Assembly: GCA_949358305.1 (NCBI GenBank)
Contig: OX442314.1
Coordinates: 10,967,060 to 11,031,059 of the forward strand
Length of the DNA stretch: 64,000 nt
Direction of reading: 5' to 3'
Source of the DNA: Strigamia acuminata
Taxonomy: Eukaryota > Arthropoda > Chilopoda > Geophilomorpha > Linotaeniidae
Shown here: in pieces, positions 61,360 to 64,000 of the stretch
Numbering within the stretch: the stretch's first letter is position 1
How the letters are laid out: each line of letters starts with the position of its first letter
Notes under the pieces: model-generated
What the model saw: only the letters and a program-made list of their open reading frames with translations
Database searches by the model: none
What the model was told of the DNA's origin: nothing
Position numbers and translations under genes: made by a program

Positions 61360-64000
61360 ATGATGGAATTATCGCACAGTCTTCTTTTGAACGACGAAGT
61401 TTTGAAGCAAATCTCCGAATCGAAACGGCCGATATTTGTATTTGAATGGCTGCGTTTCCTGGACAAAATTCTAGTTGCGGCTCAAAAGGTAGAAAACAAA
61501 AATTAAAAATTAAAAAAATCACCACACAATATAGGATCTCTCTTTTCAGTCCGACATCAAAGGATGCCAAAAGAAACTGGTCGAGCAGCTCACGAATCAA
61601 ATCAACGAATCTCCAGGGCCACCAACTGCAAAACTCATTTCAAGATGCTTAGCAACGTTGTTCAGTGTTGGCGACACCTTTCTTCTGTTTGACACCATCA
61701 GCAAGTGCAATGATTTATTAAAGAACAAGGATGATTCGCCCAGTTATCTCCCCACACGATTGTACGAGTTGATTTTCGAAAATGAATATGTTGTTAATTG
61801 TTTTTTTTGTTTTTTTAGGGCTGCTATTGCGGCGATTGGTGCAATGTATGAAAGGCTAGGACGAATGATGGGTCGTTCGTACGAAGAAAGTGTTCAGATT
61901 TTATTAAAAACATTAAAAAATGCTGAGGTAAATTGAAATTCGGTAAATCTTAGATGAATTTAATGTAAATTAATGTAAATTTGATGAAATTTAGATGAAT
62001 TTAATGTAAATTAATTAAAATTTGATAAAATTTAGGTGGATTTAATGTGAATTAATTGAAATTAGGTGAAATTAATGTGAATTAATTGAATTATTCAATT
62101 TTTCAGTCGCAAGTTCGTTGTGAAATCATGGTCGCATTTGGGAAAATATGTTGCGGAATGGGCACTGCGGCCAGTTCGGTGCATAAAGACATTTATAAAG
62201 CTGCTCGGCAATGTATGACTGATCGAGTGATGTCTGTTCGGTGCACTGCAGCTAAAGTATTCACTTTCCAATGTTTAAAAATGATTAAATACGACGTTTT
62301 GTGTATTTTATTTTACAGTGTATACAGGAAATGATCCCACACGCTCCGTTTTTAAGTACGGTTGAATTGGAGAATGTGGCGTCGCTTTGTTTTCGCTCTT
62401 TTGACAGTTCGAGTTACGACGTACGATGCTCGGTTGGCAAATTACTCGGCACATTAATGGGTTTTACGCAACAAACGTCTAAATCCCAAGGTTAAATGTT
62501 TTTTTTATTATTGAAATTTCTAGTTTAACTAAATAATTATTTTTGATTGCAGTTAGTCGTAATCGAAGTTTCAGTTTGGATGAAATACTTACTATCATGT
62601 CGAATGGGTTTCTGAAAGGTGGAATAGGGTTTTTAAAAAGTGGTGCGGGAGATATGATTAAAGGAACTTCCGGCGTGAGCAGAGAAATTCGCGTTGGCGT
62701 AACACATGTATGAATTGTTATTTATTTATTTTATTGATTTCATTGAAATTTGTTTGATTTTTCAGGCATATCTGATTTTCATACAAACTATGGGAGGTTT
62801 ATGGCTTGAACGGAACGTATCAACCATTTTAGTTCACGTTTTGGAGTTATTATCCAATCCAAAAGCGTCCACGTCGCACGTTGATGCTGTTTACTCGAGG
62901 AAATGCATAAATTTTATTTTGAGATCAGTTTTCGGGCGAATGCTCGGCGAAAAAGCTCAAGTTGCGTTGTGTAAGGAGTTGTGCGTTATTATTGCAAAGC
63001 ATATGAATAATTTAGGTAAATGAATTTTTTTTGATATTTTTGGCGAGTTTAATGGTTTTGGTTTTCAGATGTTAATTCGGAATTCAGTTCGAGTAGAGAA
63101 AGTGGACAAGATATTTATATCAATCAGCACGTGCTTGTATGTGCGCTTCAAGAACTCGGTTGTCTTATTCAGAGCCTCGGTACAATGGCAACGATTTTAG
63201 TTGCTGATCAAACTATAGGTGAAAACGAAATGGATTTTTTTGGTGTTTAAAAATTGTTAAAATTTTGTCTGAATTAATCAAAATAATTTCATTTATTTTA
63301 AAAAGAAATTGTAGAAATTTATTATTATTTTGTTGACATTTATGAAAAAAATTAGGAAATTTTTGAAGTTTTGTTGTAATTTTGCAAAACAATTTTATGA
63401 AATTGATCAAACAAATTTGAAAATTTTCGAAATTATGTTGAATTTTATCAAGTACCCGAATTTGCCGAAATTTTAACGAAATGTTTTCAAAATTTGCAAA
63501 ATTCATCAAAATTCCTCCAAATTTTATCAAATTTTATCAAAATTCATCAAAATTCCTCCAAATTTTATCAAATTTTATTAAAATTTATCAAAATTCCTCC
63601 AAATTTTATCAAATTTTATCAAAATTCATCAAAATTCCTCCAAATTTTATCAAAATTCATCAAAATTCCTCCAAATTTTATCAAATTTTATCAAAATTCA
63701 TCAAAATTCCTCCAAATTTTATCAAATTTTATCAAAATTCATCAAAATTCCTCCAAATTTTATCAAATTTTATCAAAATTCATTACCATAATCCAAATAA
63801 TTTCTTGTTCCATTGCTCACAAAAATGTATCATTACTTAATCTTTATTCGTAGGTATAATAGAATCAGTAGTGTCTGTTTTGATCCATCCAATGCCAGCC
63901 AGTCGACTAGCCGCAGCATGGTGCTTACGTTGCATTTGCATCGCACTTCCATATCAACTAACCCCACTCATCGACAAATGCATGAACCAACTGGACACTC
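61360..64000 (+). CDS. HEATR5B: HEATR5-type protein (HEATR5B), 5' part
   Basis: Nine exons (61,360-61,488; 61,550-61,761; 61,819-61,927; 62,107-62,256; 62,319-62,490; 62,553-62,707; 62,766-63,015; 63,069-63,218; 63,854 to the window edge) encode the first 491 residues of a protein of about 2,000. Matches along the family N-terminus: [87 protein letters not shown] and [20 protein letters not shown]5B is an AP-1/aftiphilin-associated HEAT-repeat protein acting in clathrin traffic and dynein-based endosome movement. The gene runs off the window. Confidence 0.95.
63505..63785. repeat. 41-bp minisatellite of nested 10-11 bp words
   Basis: In the last visible HEATR5B intron. The 41-bp unit is itself built from 'aaattttatc', 'aaaattcatc' and 'aaaattcctc' words, about six to seven copies, some lacking one sub-unit. 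Confidence 0.85.

Overview
The window is a stretch of an AT-rich eukaryotic nuclear genome, most likely an arthropod. Genes are split by GT-AG introns, many only 50-100 bp long. The right half carries conserved animal housekeeping genes, and the left half carries secreted proteins with the four-cysteine layout of the arthropod DM4/DM12 family. I cannot name the species from the sequence. The DM4/DM12-like family argues for an arthropod; the exact class is open.

Region 1 (1-24,250) is gene-poor, rich in repeats, and holds a same-strand (+) cluster of five small secreted-protein genes (CDS from about 4,933, 10,059, 16,256, 20,314 and 23,342). All five share one architecture: signal peptide, hydrophobic or Gly-rich segment, a Lys-Arg dibasic site, Cys-x5-Cys, a phase-2 intron directly after Phe-Arg/Gln, then Cys-x6-Cys. 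Several have a TATA box and a 5'UTR intron that ends right at the ATG. Between them lie AT-rich minisatellites and small DNA transposons.

Region 2 (24,250-37,300) is an array of four intronless (-) strand genes of about 675-700 residues from a family I do not recognise. Copies A and B are a seemingly perfect 2,504-bp tandem duplication; C and D are progressively more diverged. A 70-bp hAT-type MITE with an 8-bp target duplication sits on the end of copy A and supplies its stop codon. On the (+) strand between C and D is a shortened PAIP1-like gene whose first exon encodes a signal-peptide-like leader.

Region 3 (37,500-45,000) holds a complete 8-exon CYP2-clan cytochrome P450 on the (-) strand. 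Its introns carry a LINE fragment with a Mutator-type element (10-bp target duplication) nested inside it, and a TA-flanked MITE. A decayed MULE transposase and a possible solo LTR lie upstream.

Region 4 (45,676-64,000) is compact and conserved: GCN2/EIF2AK4 (+, 31 exons, complete), MOCS3/UBA4 (-, with a U12-type AT-AC intron), APC11 (-), a small charged protein (-), CCDC97 (-), COX20 (+), GPATCH11 (-) and the 5' part of HEATR5B (+). Two gene pairs converge with stop codons less than 70 bp apart (GCN2/MOCS3 and COX20/GPATCH11). Two pairs diverge from intervals of about 300-350 bp (CCDC97/COX20 and GPATCH11/HEATR5B), which suggests shared promoters.

Exon models were built by hand from reading frame, splice consensus and phase. 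Coordinates are consistent in phase but not backed by transcripts.
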